Assembly (NCBI GenBank): GCA_900104855.1
Contig: FNSS01000001.1
Location: forward strand, 3,472,001 to 3,536,000
Direction of reading: 5' to 3'
DNA: 64,000 nucleotides
From: Rhizobiales bacterium GAS188
GTDB lineage: Bacteria; Pseudomonadota; Alphaproteobacteria; Rhizobiales; Beijerinckiaceae
The position numbers were made by a program, and so were the translations under genes. The notes below the pieces were generated by a model, which saw only the letters and a program-made list of their open reading frames with translations, did no database searches and had not been told where the DNA came from. This document shows positions 22,448-31,703 of the stretch, piece by piece. Position 1 is the stretch's first letter. Every line of letters starts with the position of its first letter.

Positions 22448-25400
22448 ATGGCCTTCCTACCCAGTCCCTTCGATCCCGCCAGCATTGCGGCTGCGCTCAA
22501 GCGGGCCGCCTCCGAGCGCATCCTGGTGCTCGACGGCGCCATGGGCACCCAGATCCAGGACCTGAAGCTGTCCGAAGAGGATTTCCGTGGCCAGCGCTTC
22601 CGCGACTGGGCGCAGGACCTGAAGGGCAACAACGATCTCCTGGTGCTGACCCAGCCGGAGGCCGTCCGCGACATCCATCTGCGCTATTTCCAGGCCGGCG
22701 CCGACATCGTCGAGACCAACACCTTCTCCTCCACCGCGATCGCCCAGGCCGATTACGGCATGCAAGCCCTGGTGCATGAGCTGAACCTCGAGGCCGCCCG
22801 CATCGCGCGCGAGGCAGCTTGGCTCGCCGAGGCGCAGGACGGGCGCCCGCGCTTCGTCGCCGGCGCGATGGGGCCGACCAACCGCACCGCCTCCATCTCG
22901 CCCGACGTCAACAATCCGGGTTACCGCGCCGTCTCCTTCGACGATCTGCGCCTCGCCTATGGCGAGCAGGCGCGTGGGCTCATCGAGGGCGGCGCGCATC
23001 TCCTGATCGTCGAGACCATCTTCGACACGCTGAACGCCAAGGCTGCGCTGTTCGCCATCGAGGAGGTGTTCGCCGAGAAGGGCGTGCGTTTGCCGGTGAT
23101 CATCTCGGGCACCATCACGGATCTCTCGGGGCGCACTTTGTCCGGCCAGACGCCGACCGCCTTCTGGCATTCGCTCTCGCATGCGCAGCCTTTCGCCATC
23201 GGGCTCAACTGCGCGCTCGGCGCCAAGGAGATGCGGGCCCATATCCAGGAGATCTCGCGCGTCGCGGACACCTTGGTCTGCGCCTATCCGAATGCCGGCC
23301 TGCCGAACGAGTTCGGCCTCTATGACGAGAGCCCGCAGGCGACCGCCGGCATGCTCGGCGAATTCGCCGCCTCCGGCCTCATCAATATCGTGGGCGGCTG
23401 CTGCGGCACGACGCCGGACCATATCCGCGCCGTGGCCGAGGCCGTGAGGGACAAGCCGCCGCGCCGCATCCCCGAGATCGCGCCGGCCATGCGGCTTTCG
23501 GGTCTCGAGCCCTTCGTGCTCACCAAGGATATTCCCTTCGTCAATGTGGGCGAGCGCACCAATGTCACGGGCTCGGCCCGCTTCCGCAAGCTGATCACCT
23601 CCGGCGATTACGCGGCGGCGCTCGACGTGGCGCGCGACCAGGTCGCCAATGGGGCGCAGGTCATCGACATCAACATGGATGAGGGGCTGCTCGATTCGCA
23701 AAAGGCGATGGTCGAGTTCATCAACCTCGTCGCCGCCGAGCCCGATATCTCGCGCGTGCCGGTGATGGTCGATTCCTCGAAATTCTCCGTCATCGAGGCC
23801 GGGCTGAAATGCCTGCAGGGCAAGGGCATCGTCAACTCGATCTCGCTCAAGGAGGGCGAGGAGAAGTTCATCGCCGAGGCGAGGCTGGTGCGCCGCTACG
23901 GGGCGGCCGTCGTGGTCATGGCCTTCGACGAGAAAGGCCAGGCCGACACGGCGGCGCGCAAGATCGCGATTTGCGCGCGCGCCTACAAGATCCTCACCGA
24001 GACTGTGGGTTTCCCGCCGCAGGACATCATCTTCGATCCCAATATCTTCGCGGTCGCGACCGGTATCGAGGAGCACGACAATTACGGCGCAGATTTCATC
24101 GAGGCGGCGCACGCCATCCGCCGGCAGAACCCGCATTCCCATATCTCGGGCGGCGTCTCGAACCTGTCCTTCTCGTTTCGCGGCAACGAGCCGGTGCGCG
24201 AGGCGATGCACGCCGTCTTCCTCTACCACGCCATCAAGGCCGGCATGGATATGGGCATCGTCAATGCCGGTCAGCTCGCCGTCTATGACGAGATCGAGCC
24301 GGAGCTGCGCGAGGCCTGCGAGGACGTCGTGCTCAATCGCCGCCGCGAGGGTGACACGACCAGCAACACCGAGCGGCTGCTGGCGCTCGCCGAGCGCTTC
24401 CGCGGCAAGGGCAAGGTCGCGACCGAGAAGGACCTGACCTGGCGGCAATGGCCGGTCGACAAGCGGCTGGAGCACGGCCTCGTCAACGGCATCACCGATT
24501 TCATCGATGTCGACACCGAGGAGGCGCGCCTCGCCGCGCAGCGTCCCCTGCATGTCATCGAGGGGCCGCTGATGGCCGGCATGAACGTTGTCGGCGACCT
24601 GTTCGGATCCGGCAAGATGTTCCTGCCGCAGGTGGTGAAATCGGCCCGGGTGATGAAGCAGGCCGTCGCCTATCTGATGCCGTTCATGGAGCAGGAGAAG
24701 AAGGATCTCGGGCTCACCGAGCGCACGACCGCCGGGCGCGTCGTCATGGCGACCGTGAAGGGCGACGTGCACGATATCGGCAAGAACATCGTCGGCGTCG
24801 TGCTCCAATGCAATAATTACGAGGTGATCGATCTCGGCGTCATGGTGCCGGCAAGGAAGATCCTCGACACGGCGCGCGAGAAGAAGGCCGACATCATCGG
24901 CCTCTCCGGGCTGATCACGCCGTCGCTCGACGAGATGTGCTTCGTCGGCGCCGAGATGGAGCGCGAGGGCTTCGACATCCCGCTGCTGATCGGCGGGGCG
25001 ACCACGAGCCGCGTGCATACGGCGGTGAAGATCCACCCCAACTACCAGCGCGGCCAGGCGATCTACGTCAATGATGCGAGCCGGGCCGTGGGCGTCGTCT
25101 CGGCGCTACTCTCGCCCGAGCAGAAGGCGCCCTATATGGCGACGGTTCGGGCCGAATACGCCAAGGTCGCCGACGCGCATGCGCGCGCCGAGATCGACAA
25201 GGCGCGCCTGCCGCTCGTCAAGGCGCGCGCCAATGCGCTGAAAGCCGATTGGGCAGCCTACAGGCCGGTGAAGCCTTCCTTCCTCGGCACCCGAATCTGG
25301 CGCAATTTCGACCTCGCCGAGCTGGTGAAGGTGATCGACTGGACGCCCTTCTTCCAGACCTGGGAGCTGCGCGGGCGCTTTCCCGATATCCTCACCGACG

Positions 25401-26212
25401 AGAAACAGGGGAAGGCTGCGCGCGAGCTCTATGAGGATGCGCAGGCGATGCTCGAGCGCATCGTCGCCGAGCGCTGGTTCAACCCCAAGGCCGTCATCGG
25501 CTTCTGGCCGGCGAATGCGGTGGGCGACGACATCGCGCTCTATGCGGGCGAGGCTCGCGACGACGAGATCGCGACGCTGTTCACCTTGCGCCAGCAGCTC
25601 GTCAAGCGCGACGGCCGTCCCAATGTGGCGCTCGCCGATTTCGTGGCGCCGCGCCAGACCGGGCTTGCCGATTATGTCGGCGGCTTCGTCGTCACCGCGG
25701 GCGCCGAGGAGGCGCGCATCGCCGAGCGCTTCGAGCGCGCCAATGACGATTACGCCTCGATCCTGGTCAAGGCGCTCGCCGACCGCATCGCCGAGGCCTT
25801 CGCCGAGCGCCTGCATCAGCTCGTGCGTAAGGAGCTGTGGGGCTATGCGCCTGACGAAGCCTTGTCGGCCGAGGAGCTGATCAAGGAGAGCTATCAGGGC
25901 ATCCGCCCGGCGCCCGGCTATCCGGCCCAGCCCGACCATACCGAAAAGGCGACGCTGTTCCAGCTGCTCGATGCCGAGCGGCGCATCGGCGTGACGCTCA
26001 CCGAAAGCTTCGCCATGTGGCCGGGCTCTTCGGTGTCGGGCCTCTATCTCGCCCATCCGCAGGCGCAATATTTCGGCGTCGCCAAGATCGAGCGCGACCA
26101 GATCGAGGATTATGCGAGGCGCAAGGGCTGGTCGGTGACGGAGGCCGAGCGCTGGCTGGCGCCGATCCTCAATTACGACCCGGCGGCTTATGTGAGGGTC
26201 GCGGCGGAGTAG
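22448..26212 (+). CDS. metH: Cobalamin-dependent methionine synthase
   Basis: The 1254-residue enzyme transfers the methyl group of methyl-THF to homocysteine through B12. All four modules are present. The homocysteine domain has zinc ligands Cys255, Cys318 and Cys319. The pterin-binding domain carries [16 protein letters not shown]. The B12 domain has the cobalt ligand His775 in DVHDIGKN, and the C-terminal reactivation domain carries [15 protein letters not shown]. The length is normal. It is the last gene of the operon; no cobalamin riboswitch was seen. A diverged copy of its last 69 bases occurs at 27184-27251. Confidence 0.95.
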   Translation: MAFLPSPFDPASIAAALKRAASERILVLDGAMGTQIQDLKLSEEDFRGQRFRDWAQDLKGNNDLLVLTQPEAVRDIHLRYFQAGADIVETNTFSSTAIAQADYGMQALVHELNLEAARIAREAAWLAEAQDGRPRFVAGAMGPTNRTASISPDVNNPGYRAVSFDDLRLAYGEQARGLIEGGAHLLIVETIFDTLNAKAALFAIEEVFAEKGVRLPVIISGTITDLSGRTLSGQTPTAFWHSLSHAQPFAIGLNCALGAKEMRAHIQEISRVADTLVCAYPNAGLPNEFGLYDESPQATAGMLGEFAASGLINIVGGCCGTTPDHIRAVAEAVRDKPPRRIPEIAPAMRLSGLEPFVLTKDIPFVNVGERTNVTGSARFRKLITSGDYAAALDVARDQVANGAQVIDINMDEGLLDSQKAMVEFINLVAAEPDISRVPVMVDSSKFSVIEAGLKCLQGKGIVNSISLKEGEEKFIAEARLVRRYGAAVVVMAFDEKGQADTAARKIAICARAYKILTETVGFPPQDIIFDPNIFAVATGIEEHDNYGADFIEAAHAIRRQNPHSHISGGVSNLSFSFRGNEPVREAMHAVFLYHAIKAGMDMGIVNAGQLAVYDEIEPELREACEDVVLNRRREGDTTSNTERLLALAERFRGKGKVATEKDLTWRQWPVDKRLEHGLVNGITDFIDVDTEEARLAAQRPLHVIEGPLMAGMNVVGDLFGSGKMFLPQVVKSARVMKQAVAYLMPFMEQEKKDLGLTERTTAGRVVMATVKGDVHDIGKNIVGVVLQCNNYEVIDLGVMVPARKILDTAREKKADIIGLSGLITPSLDEMCFVGAEMEREGFDIPLLIGGATTSRVHTAVKIHPNYQRGQAIYVNDASRAVGVVSALLSPEQKAPYMATVRAEYAKVADAHARAEIDKARLPLVKARANALKADWAAYRPVKPSFLGTRIWRNFDLAELVKVIDWTPFFQTWELRGRFPDILTDEKQGKAARELYEDAQAMLERIVAERWFNPKAVIGFWPANAVGDDIALYAGEARDDEIATLFTLRQQLVKRDGRPNVALADFVAPRQTGLADYVGGFVVTAGAEEARIAERFERANDDYASILVKALADRIAEAFAERLHQLVRKELWGYAPDEALSAEELIKESYQGIRPAPGYPAQPDHTEKATLFQLLDAERRIGVTLTESFAMWPGSSVSGLYLAHPQAQYFGVAKIERDQIEDYARRKGWSVTEAERWLAPILNYDPAAYVRVAAE

Positions 26213-26221
26213 GGGCCGCTT

Positions 26222-26357
26222 CCCTTCTCCCGCTCTTCGCGGGAGAAGGTGCCCGAACGTAGTGAGGGCGGATGAGGGACGCCGGTGAAGTGCACGACCG
26301 CCCTCACCCGCCTCGACTGCGTCTCGGCGCCTTCTCCCGCAAGAGCGGGCGAGGGTA
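26222..26357. repeat. Palindromic repeat pair between metH and duplicated gene tail
   Basis: Two inverted units of the CCTTCTCCCGC class lie just after metH, followed by the GAGGGTAAGGGGCCGCCTCA stretch that also precedes the DJ-1 gene end at 27451. The whole is part of the duplicated block. Confidence 0.6.
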
Positions 26358-26367
26358 AGGGGCCGCC

Positions 26368-26475
26368 TCACTACTCGAGACGCTGCTTGGCCCGCATCGC
26401 GGCGTCCCGCGCCGCCGCCAGTACCGCTGCGCGGCGCGAGCGGATATCGCGTGTCAGCTCCTCTCCGACCTTCAA
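26368..26475 (-). pseudogene. Duplicated 3' fragment of the DJ-1/PfpI gene
   Basis: These 108 bases match 27451-27558, the last ~35 codons of the neighbouring DJ-1/PfpI gene, with about ten differences by eye, and similarity stops abruptly at 26475. The stop codon is kept as TGA or shifted by the missing bases around CTACTCGAGACG. No upstream part of the gene is present, so this is a remnant. Confidence 0.7.
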
Positions 26476-27062
26476 TTCGGCGCTTGGTCGTCGATCTCCA
26501 TCGCGTGAGTGAAGTCGTCAAAATTCTTGCGAGCCGTGGCAAGGCTCGTGGACGCCGATGACACCTTCACCAGCAACGCGCCCACAAAAATGCTCGCGCC
26601 GACGACCTGCACAGTCCCGTTGTCGCCTGACAACTCGTTGACATAGCGAAGCGCATGGTAGCCGCGGACCTTGTCGACGCTCGTCGATACGACCTTGGTC
26701 GCGGTGATCTTGCCGCCGGCCTCCACCACTTTGGTGCCCTGCGCTTCAAGGGAAACGCGAAACGCCCCCTTCGCGAAATTCGCAAGGGCAACGGGGTCAG
26801 GATGGGGCGTCGGGTTCTTGCTCATGGTGATTGAGACGACGCCGTTGTCGGCACAAGCCAGCGGCCTGCACTTCCACTCATCTCGGCCGTCGACTCTCTG
26901 AAACGCCCATTTCCCCGGATCCGGGGAATGCGTCCGAATCCCAGTGTGGAAGCCCACCGGCTGATTGGCGCTGACTTGGAGTGAATTGGTGCCGGTTTGC
27001 TGGCATGCAGCGACAAACGCAGGCACGATCATGCCTGCCAGAACGCGTGTGAAAAATCTCAC
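26472..27062 (-). CDS. Putative lipoprotein of unknown function within a duplication
   Basis: The 196-residue product has a clear lipoprotein signal, RVLAGMIVPAFVAAC, with cysteine at residue 20. A mature domain follows with WKCRPLACADNGVVSI, an alanine-rich helix (PDPVALANFAKGAF) and a C-terminal VSSASTSLATARKNFDDF. No named family was recognised. Its spacing of motifs resembles the lipoprotein at 12461-13021. The gene lies between two diverged copies of the metH tail, a palindromic repeat and the DJ-1 tail, so it was probably brought in by an insertion or left between unequal duplicates. Its stop falls at the exact right edge of the DJ-1 fragment. Confidence 0.7.
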   Translation of the reverse strand: MRFFTRVLAGMIVPAFVAACQQTGTNSLQVSANQPVGFHTGIRTHSPDPGKWAFQRVDGRDEWKCRPLACADNGVVSITMSKNPTPHPDPVALANFAKGAFRVSLEAQGTKVVEAGGKITATKVVSTSVDKVRGYHALRYVNELSGDNGTVQVVGASIFVGALLVKVSSASTSLATARKNFDDFTHAMEIDDQAPN

Positions 27063-27183
27063 GAAATGCCCCCACCCAGAGTTGCCGGCGCCTTCTCGGG
27101 CCGATTCAGCGCTGTGTCAAGCTCGATCGGATGATCCTCCATTTCTCATGTTCGAACGGTGCCGCCGCGCTACGGATATCGCA

Positions 27184-27251
27184 GCCGAGCGCTGGCCGGC
27201 GCCGACCTCAATAACGACCCGGCCGCCTATGTGCGGCCCGCGGCGGAGTAA
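27184..27251 (+). pseudogene. Duplicated 3' end of metH
   Basis: The stretch repeats the last 69 bases of metH (26144-26212) with about ten changes and one missing base, which shifts the frame after AERW. It keeps a stop (TAA instead of TAG) and is followed, as after metH, by a palindromic repeat and the DJ-1 gene end. It cannot be expressed as a useful protein. Confidence 0.75.
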
Positions 27252-27260
27252 CACCGGCGC

Positions 27261-27440
27261 CCTCCTTCTCCCGCCATTTGAGGCGGGAGAAGGTGCCCGA
27301 ACGAAGTGAGGGCGGATGAGGGACGGTTGAGCGCTTCACCGACGTCCCTCACCCGCCTCGACCATAGCTGTGAGCGAACGCTCTCAGCGTGCTTCGAGCT
27401 ATGGTCTCGGCACCCTCTCCCGCAAGAGCGGGCGAGGGTA
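27261..27440. repeat. Palindromic repeat pair before DJ-1 gene end
   Basis: It has the same layout as 26222-26357: CCTTCTCCCGCC hairpin, GCCCGAACGAAGTGAGGGCGG, then the inverted unit. A ~40-base insert around 27365-27405 (with TGAGCGAACGCTCTCAGCG, itself partly palindromic) distinguishes it from the other copy. Confidence 0.6.
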
Positions 27441-27450
27441 AGGGGCCGCC

Positions 27451-28257
27451 TCACTTCTCGAGACGCTGCTTGGCGCGCATCGCGGCGTCCCGCGCCGCCG
27501 CCAGTACCGGTGCGCGGCGCGAGCGAATATCGCGCGTCAGCTCCCCTCCGGCCTTCTCGGGCGTGCCGGCCGCAAAGGGCGGCTTCGGGTCGTATTCGAG
27601 CACGAGCTGAATGCGTCTCGCTGTCTCCTCATCTCGCAGCCGCGCCGCGAGCGTCAGCCCGAAATCGAGCCCGGCCGTCACCCCGCCGCCCGTGATGCGG
27701 TTGCGATCCTCCACCACGCGCGCGCTCTCGGCGCTGGCGCCGAACAGGGGCAATAGGTCGCGCACATACCAATGCGAGGTGGCCCGATAGCCCTTGAGCA
27801 GGCCGGCCGCACCGAGCAGGAGCGAGCCGGTGCAGACGGACGTGACGAAGCGCGCCCTGTGGCCGATCTCGGCCAGGAAGGCGCAGGTCGCGGGATCATC
27901 CATGCGCTCGATCGTGCCCTTCAGGCCGCCAGGCACGAAGATGACGTCGAGATCGCGCGGGCAGGTCTCGTAGCTGGCGGACGGCTCGATCGGAATGCCG
28001 ATATCGGTCGCGACCGGTTTGCGATCGCGTCCGACCAGCACGATCTCGGCCATGGCGAGCGACATGACGGTGAGGGGGCCTGCGAGATCGAGAAGGATCA
28101 TGTCCGGATAGACCAGCATGCCGACCTTCGGCCGTTGCTCTGATGTCGCCGTGCCCTGGATTGCCTGGGCGAAGGCGGCCGGGTCTCGCCCCGCGAAAGC
28201 GCCGGCGAATGCGCCGGCGGCCAGGAGCGAAGCGAGATGTCTGCGGTCCAGGGTCAT
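27451..28257 (-). CDS. Exported DJ-1/PfpI-family protein (isonitrile hydratase-like)
   Basis: The 268-residue protein has a Tat-type signal (DRRHLASLLAAGAFAGAF) and a DJ-1/PfpI domain. The conserved nucleophile cysteine lies in VTSVCTGSLLLGAAGLL, followed by the ATSHW motif found in isonitrile-hydratase-like members. VFVPGG and GGGVTAGLDFGL are also typical. Export by Tat of such a domain is not the norm but occurs. The start at 28257 is chosen for its AAAGGAA ribosome site; an upstream ATG at 28290 lacks one. It lies 64 bases downstream of the CopC-CopD gene and may share its transcript. The last 35 codons were duplicated at 26368-26475. Confidence 0.82.
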   Translation of the reverse strand: MTLDRRHLASLLAAGAFAGAFAGRDPAAFAQAIQGTATSEQRPKVGMLVYPDMILLDLAGPLTVMSLAMAEIVLVGRDRKPVATDIGIPIEPSASYETCPRDLDVIFVPGGLKGTIERMDDPATCAFLAEIGHRARFVTSVCTGSLLLGAAGLLKGYRATSHWYVRDLLPLFGASAESARVVEDRNRITGGGVTAGLDFGLTLAARLRDEETARRIQLVLEYDPKPPFAAGTPEKAGGELTRDIRSRRAPVLAAARDAAMRAKQRLEK

Positions 28258-28321
28258 GTCCGATTCCTTTCGTGGCGAAGTTGGCTTCATGAATTGCGGC
28301 CCGTTCGGGAAATCCCCGCTG

Positions 28322-29959
28322 TCACGGCTTGATGTCGATCGCGTCCTCGAGCCGCACCATCTCGAAATCGGAGATCAGGACCTCGACGCGGACGGACCAG
28401 CGTCCGGGCAGCGGAACCGTGAGGTCGCCGACCCGCCAGGCACCGTCATCGGCCTTCATCGCCGGACACCGGATCGGCTCGATGCCGGCATCCGGATTGG
28501 ACAGGATGAGCGTCACCTCCTTGGCGTCGAGCGGCGCGAAATCGCCGGTCATGAGCAGGATCGACGCGCTGACGGGGCCGGCTCGACCGGGAGCGATGCT
28601 CAATTCCGCCATCGCCTTCGCGGTGTGGATATGGATCGCGGCGGGGGCGGCGGCGGCCGCAGCCAGTGCGCGCGGCGGCGGCGTGAAGCGCCAGAGCGCG
28701 GCGACGCCGAAGATCGCGACCACGAGGACCGTCTCGACCGCGATCATGCGGGCGAGACGACGCATGGCGACACGCTCGCCCTGTCGCGCCGGACCGGTGA
28801 GCCGCCAGCGATTGATGGCCGCCAGCACGAGGAGCATGACGACCAGCGCGAGCTTGACCAGGAATACGCGGCCATAGGCCGTGTCGATCAACGCGCTCCA
28901 GCCCTCGAGCTGGACGACGGCCAGCACGATGCCGGCGCCGATCAACGGCACGAGCACGACCGGAATGGCGCGCGAGAAACGGCTCAACGCGATCACGCGG
29001 TCGGGCGATCGCGATGCGAGAAGCGCGCCGAGCGGCCCGAGCGCACCTGCCCAGAAGGCGACCCCGACAGCATGGAGAAAGACGGCCGGCCGGGTGAGCC
29101 ATTGCGGGTGGGCGGCGCTGGCGTGGCCACTTGCCGCGAGGGCTATACCGACGCCCACGATTCCGGCGAGGGATAATATCTTGGCCGTGATATCGTTCCG
29201 GATGGCGAGCGACACCAATGCGAAGACGAGCGCCAACTCAGCGATCGTCGCCGTGATGCCGTAGCTGGTGTCAAATCCAGCCTTCCAGGCGATCGGCTGA
29301 GCGATCCCAGACAGCGGCACACCCAAGGCATCGAGCCCTTGCGGTCCGATCGAGAGCGGGGCGGCGATAAGACCGAGCAGCGTCGCACCGACGACAAATC
29401 CTTTGCCGAAGACCGAGCCGGATGCGAGCCAGGCGCGAAAGAACGCACCGCCGACGCCGAGGAACAGGCCGGCATAGAGCGCGAGCTTCCCCGTCCAGAT
29501 GCCGACGCGCAGCGGCCAGTCGATGGTTTCGGCCGTGTCGGGAAGCGATCCTGTGGTCGGGGCGCCGATCGAGAACAGCACCGATCCGCCGACCGGATGG
29601 CCGTCGGCCGAGATGACCCGCCAGCTCAAGACCTGTGTGCCGTTTCCGAGACCGGTCGGGGCTTCGATCTCGAGCGTCGTGTCATGGAGCGTGTAGCGAT
29701 CGAGCACGAAGGCGGTTCCGTCGGCGTGGATCAGCTTCAGGACGAGCGGCGAGACCGGCTCATTGAAGATCAGCGTCAATCGCTGCGGCGCCGACGGGAC
29801 AACCGATCTGTCGGCTGGCTCGGCGCGCAGCAGCGATGCGTGGGCGAACGCGGCACTGACGGAAAGGAGCATCGCCGTCAGGGCGAGCGCCAACACTGCG
29901 AAGCGTCTCGCCGCGCTCCGGCGCGAGGCCGGCATGGGTTGGTGTTGCGATGTGCTCAC
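28322..29959 (-). CDS. CopC-CopD fusion copper-handling protein (YcnJ-like)
   Basis: The product of about 545 residues has a signal peptide followed by a CopC domain. Its mature N-terminal histidine (AFA, then HASLLRAEPAD) and the histidine in SADGHPVGG are the expected Cu(II) ligands. An eight-helix CopD membrane domain comes next (about 170-440, with SGHASAAHPQW), and a C-terminal periplasmic domain of about 100 residues ends the protein. Such fusions are linked with copper uptake or periplasmic copper control. I use the GTG at 29959, with GAGG upstream; the ATG at 29935 is the alternative. It is preceded by YcnI and DUF2946 genes on the same strand with gaps of about 60 bases, a classical copper cluster. 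Confidence 0.85.
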   Translation of the reverse strand: MSTSQHQPMPASRRSAARRFAVLALALTAMLLSVSAAFAHASLLRAEPADRSVVPSAPQRLTLIFNEPVSPLVLKLIHADGTAFVLDRYTLHDTTLEIEAPTGLGNGTQVLSWRVISADGHPVGGSVLFSIGAPTTGSLPDTAETIDWPLRVGIWTGKLALYAGLFLGVGGAFFRAWLASGSVFGKGFVVGATLLGLIAAPLSIGPQGLDALGVPLSGIAQPIAWKAGFDTSYGITATIAELALVFALVSLAIRNDITAKILSLAGIVGVGIALAASGHASAAHPQWLTRPAVFLHAVGVAFWAGALGPLGALLASRSPDRVIALSRFSRAIPVVLVPLIGAGIVLAVVQLEGWSALIDTAYGRVFLVKLALVVMLLVLAAINRWRLTGPARQGERVAMRRLARMIAVETVLVVAIFGVAALWRFTPPPRALAAAAAAPAAIHIHTAKAMAELSIAPGRAGPVSASILLMTGDFAPLDAKEVTLILSNPDAGIEPIRCPAMKADDGAWRVGDLTVPLPGRWSVRVEVLISDFEMVRLEDAIDIKP

Positions 29960-30018
29960 GCGCTGCGCCTCGCACCGGATGGGAGCGCGCCCATGCGAGG
30001 CGCGCTCCGCGATCATCC

Positions 30019-30546
30019 TTATTTCTTGGGCAGGAGCTTCACGCTCGGGGCGGGCGTCTCGTAATCCTCGGCGGTCTTGCCCTCGGCCGGGATCTCGATC
30101 CAGCGATGGATGCCCTTTTCGCATTCCTGGACCACGGGGAAATAGAGCGTCGTGTCGGGCTTGAGGTCCGGCGTCAGATAGCCGCGCAGCACGAACTCGT
30201 CATAGAACTCGTCCGGCAGCTTGCCGGCGCTCCAGACGACTTCCTTCACGCCCTCGCTCGTCGGCGTTCCATAGTAGTCATAGGTCTTCTCGTATTTGCC
30301 TTTGACGGTTTCGAGCGTCCAGCCGGGTTTCGGCATTGGCTTGACCGAAATCACGCCGGGCGGGATCTGGACGCGAAGCTTGACGGTGGCCGATCCGTCA
30401 CAGCCATGCGGCACGCGGAAGACCGCCTTATAGGCGCCACCCGCAGGGGTCTGCTGGGTCTCGAGTGTGACATGCGCCAGCGCGGCGGTTGCCGATAGCG
30501 CGAGGATTGCGGAGACGCGCAGCGCCCCGCCGAGAATGCGGTTCAT
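30019..30546 (-). CDS. YcnI-like DUF1775 periplasmic copper-binding protein
   Basis: The 175-residue protein has a signal peptide ending ALA and a mature N-terminus starting with His (HVTLETQQ), followed by a beta-sandwich with VFRVPHGCDGSATVKL and KPMPKPGWTLE. In B. subtilis YcnI, the N-terminal histidine and a tryptophan form a mono-histidine copper site; both have likely equivalents here. The ending contains RWIEIPAEGKTAEDY, common in proteobacterial members. It stands between the DUF2946 and CopC-CopD genes and probably hands copper to or from CopCD. Confidence 0.87.
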   Translation of the reverse strand: MNRILGGALRVSAILALSATAALAHVTLETQQTPAGGAYKAVFRVPHGCDGSATVKLRVQIPPGVISVKPMPKPGWTLETVKGKYEKTYDYYGTPTSEGVKEVVWSAGKLPDEFYDEFVLRGYLTPDLKPDTTLYFPVVQECEKGIHRWIEIPAEGKTAEDYETPAPSVKLLPKK

Positions 30547-30607
30547 GTGAAAAATCCCGTGTCTGATCGAAAGGAAGTCTGATCGAAGAGAAAAAGCGAG
30601 GTCTCGA

Positions 30608-30997
30608 TCAGGCGACGGGTGGTGCTCTTGCTTGGAACGCCGAGGCGGATTGCGAGCGCGGCGACGTATTTTGCGTCGATGCCCAGTCGGCGGCAACAGC
30701 CAGGCGCTCGGGCGCCGAAATGGCGGTGGCGGAGCCGGGCGCCGCGGTCGCGAGCTGAACGCAGCAGGCCGCCGTGCAGCACTCATTGCCGTGATGCAGC
30801 GGGATGTTCTGCGAGGAGCTGTCCGAGCCGTCATGGCCGCAGATGAGGCCCGCGAGGTCCGGCTGCACTTCGCTCGCCGCATAGGCGGCAAACAGGCTGA
30901 GCACCTGGGCGTAGGCCGCGATGAGCGCCAGCACGATCGTGCCGAGCCGCCGCCGCCTGTGATCCCTGCCCATGCTCGACTTGTCGAATAGCCGCAT
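30608..30997 (-). CDS. DUF2946-like small copper-cluster protein
   Basis: The 129-residue protein starts with a basic stretch and one hydrophobic segment (IVLALIAAYAQVLSLFAAYA), then a His/Cys-rich part (LICGHDGSDS, HHGNECCTAACC) and a low-complexity tail. This matches DUF2946, small proteins found next to YcnI and CopCD genes, with unknown function. The His/Cys motif suggests metal binding on the periplasmic side. ATG 30997 is taken as the start; ATG 30973 (MGRDHRRRR) is equally possible. It begins only 41 bases after the ThuA gene, so the copper genes may be transcribed from an internal promoter there. Confidence 0.75.
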   Translation of the reverse strand: MRLFDKSSMGRDHRRRRLGTIVLALIAAYAQVLSLFAAYAASEVQPDLAGLICGHDGSDSSSQNIPLHHGNECCTAACCVQLATAAPGSATAISAPERLAVAADWASTQNTSPRSQSASAFQARAPPVA

Positions 30998-31038
30998 GCG
31001 CGTTGCAACGCGGCTCTTTGTCGCGATCGGGTGGTGTC

Positions 31039-31701
31039 CTATCGCGCCGCCCAGACGAGGCCGCGACGCAGGATGGTGCGCATCTCCGGCACCTCGAATT
31101 CCTTGGTCACATGGCCGAGCGAGGAATAGAAAACGCGCCCCTTGCCGTGCCGGCGCTTCCACACCACGGGCATCGCCACGCCCTCGATCCAATCGGCATG
31201 CTCGCCCGAGAAGGTCGTGGTGGCGAGCACCTCGTTCGAGGGGTCGACATGCATGTAATATTGCTCGGAGCGGTAGTCGAAATCCTCGAGGCCCTGCGTG
31301 ATGGGGTCGTCGCGCCGGGTGATGGTGACACGGTAATCGATGATGTTGCCGGGATGGGCGACCCATTGCCCGCCGCACATGAACTGGTAGGCGACCGCCT
31401 CGCGGAAGGCGTCACACATGCCGCCATGGAAGCCGCCGAGCCCGACGCCGCCTTGCACGGCGCGGGTGAGGTTGTCGACCTCCTCCTTCTCGATCTTGGA
31501 CATGGTGTAGATCGGCACGATCAGGCTCATATCGGCGATGGCCGGATCCGCGAAGGCTTCGGTGGTGTTCTCGATATAGACCTTGAAGCCCTCCTCCTCG
31601 AGCATGCCGCCGACGATCTTCGCGCCTTGCTCGGGCTCATGGCCGCTCCATCCGCCCCAGACGATCAGTGCTTCGCGCATATCCGGTCTCGCTTCCTTCA
31701 T
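31039..31701 (-). CDS. thuA: ThuA-domain protein
   Basis: The product of up to 220 residues is a ThuA-type member of the glutamine-amidotransferase-like fold: [20 protein letters not shown] at the start, [17 protein letters not shown] in the middle, and [17 protein letters not shown] later. ThuA in Sinorhizobium works with the ThuB oxidoreductase in use of trehalose and related disaccharides. The preceding gene encodes a Gfo/Idh/MocA enzyme and ends two bases before this start, so the two are coupled. A shorter start at 31680 ([10 protein letters not shown]) fits the usual family N-terminus. Confidence 0.85.
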   Translation of the reverse strand: MKEARPDMREALIVWGGWSGHEPEQGAKIVGGMLEEEGFKVYIENTTEAFADPAIADMSLIVPIYTMSKIEKEEVDNLTRAVQGGVGLGGFHGGMCDAFREAVAYQFMCGGQWVAHPGNIIDYRVTITRRDDPITQGLEDFDYRSEQYYMHVDPSNEVLATTTFSGEHADWIEGVAMPVVWKRRHGKGRVFYSSLGHVTKEFEVPEMRTILRRGLVWAAR

Positions 31702-31703
31702 CT

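Noticed and set aside
17752-27440. Palindromic repeats as a CRISPR array
   Set aside because: Units are hairpin pairs scattered between genes, not regularly spaced repeats with unique spacers, and no cas gene is present.
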